Positions 63,652-64,000 of a stretch of 64,000 bases of DNA are shown in pieces (within the stretch, counting starts at the first letter, position 1; every line of letters starts with the position of its first letter). The notes under the pieces are model-generated. The model saw only the letters and a program-made list of their open reading frames with translations, was not told where the DNA came from and made no database searches. The DNA comes from Polyangiaceae bacterium (GTDB lineage: Bacteria > Myxococcota_A > Polyangia > Polyangiales > Polyangiaceae). The translations under genes and the position numbers were made by a program. The DNA lies in NCBI GenBank assembly GCA_025936115.1, contig JAICTZ010000034.1, forward strand, positions 1 to 64,000. Direction: 5' to 3'.

Positions 63652-64000
63652 ATGCGGCAGCTGACATCCCCTTTCCTTGGTCTCTTCCTGGCAGTTCCCT
63701 TCCTCCTCACCGATTGCGGTAACGGCTCGGACTCGCCGTCCAGTCCTGCGGGCAGCCACAGCGGTGGTGCGAGCGGGCAGGGAACGGGCGGCGCATCCGC
63801 GGCCGCCGGTAGCGGCGTCGTCGCGGCGGGCGGCACGGGCGGCTCGACCGGTGGCACCACGGGCGGCACATCGGCAACGGGCGGTACCGGCGGCTCGACC
63901 GGCGGCACGAGCGCAGCCGGCGGCACCGGTGGGTCGACTGGCGGCACCACGGGCGGCACGTCCGGAACCGGCGGCGCCTCCGCAACGGGCGGGACAGGCG
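63652..64000 (+). CDS. lipoprotein with Gly/Thr-rich linker, truncated by window end
   Basis: Starts ATG 63652. Signal peptide MRQLTSPFLGLFLAVPFLLTDC has lipobox-like LLTDC (Cys22). From about residue 30 onward the sequence is GGTGG, GGSTGG and GGTSA repeats with no stop before 64000. By analogy with the eight other linker proteins in the window, a hydrolase or esterase domain should follow downstream. Confidence 0.75.
   Translation, partial: MRQLTSPFLGLFLAVPFLLTDCGNGSDSPSSPAGSHSGGASGQGTGGASAAAGSGVVAAGGTGGSTGGTTGGTSATGGTGGSTGGTSAAGGTGGSTGGTTGGTSGTGGASATGGTG

Overview
The window is GC-rich, compact and dense in secreted lipoproteins whose catalytic domains hang on long Gly/Ser/Thr linkers. 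That linker style, the many lipoboxes, the ECF sigma factor and a HAAT-type aromatic uptake system suggest a soil myxobacterium (Myxococcota, probably Polyangiales). This is an inference from composition and gene content; no rRNA or tRNA gene was found.

Layout. (1) 1-1509: tail of an SGNH-type esterase with a tandem-repeat linker, then a small lipoprotein. (2) 1530-21252: an aromatic-acid catabolic locus. The minus-strand run (15265 down to 1530) encodes a feruloyl-CoA-synthetase-like ligase, a thiolase, two SDR dehydrogenases, a BzdR/BoxR-like regulator (HTH plus shikimate-kinase-like domain), a PaaA-like diiron protein, the lower gentisate pathway (gentisate dioxygenase, maleylpyruvate isomerase, fumarylpyruvate hydrolase), a hydratase/dehydrogenase fusion and an ADP-forming acyl-CoA ligase. 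Divergent plus-strand genes encode an outer-membrane SphA-type channel and a complete Liv-type ABC importer. A perfect palindrome, TACTATAGTA, occurs twice in the divergent promoter. (3) 21285-38613: plant polysaccharide degradation. GH27, two GH30, a frameshifted GH5 and three CE1 esterases, nearly all lipoproteins with Gly-rich linkers, are mixed with AraC and LuxR regulators and an ECF sigma operon. An 18-bp inverted repeat, ATAGGC-N6-GCCTAT, recurs five times between these genes. (4) 38844-41230: small membrane protein and KimA-like permease. (5) 41241-56769: a glycan or exopolysaccharide locus with three CgeB-like glycosyltransferases, one further glycosyltransferase that is probably related, a GT4, Gfo/Idh, MDR dehydrogenase, epimerase, methyltransferase, sugar nucleotidyltransferase, a circularly permuted glycosidase and a degenerate sigma54-activator-like protein. 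Four start regions share the promoter TTGACA-N16/17-(C/A)AGAAC. (6) 56901-64000: acidic-tail protein, leuA with a Leu-rich leader peptide and an in-frame C-terminal fusion, SDR, PRPP synthetase, HAD phosphatase, lipoprotein, and the start of another Gly-rich lipoprotein.

Working together: the surface CE1 esterases and hydrolases could release sugars and hydroxycinnamates from plant cell wall. The channel and ABC importer could bring the aromatic acids in, and the CoA ligase/beta-oxidation/gentisate genes could take them to pyruvate and fumarate. The most novel proposal is a CoA-dependent route from hydroxycinnamates to gentisate, controlled by an aroyl-CoA-sensing regulator, with ring hydroxylation by a stand-alone diiron protein and thioester energy recovered by the ADP-forming ligase.
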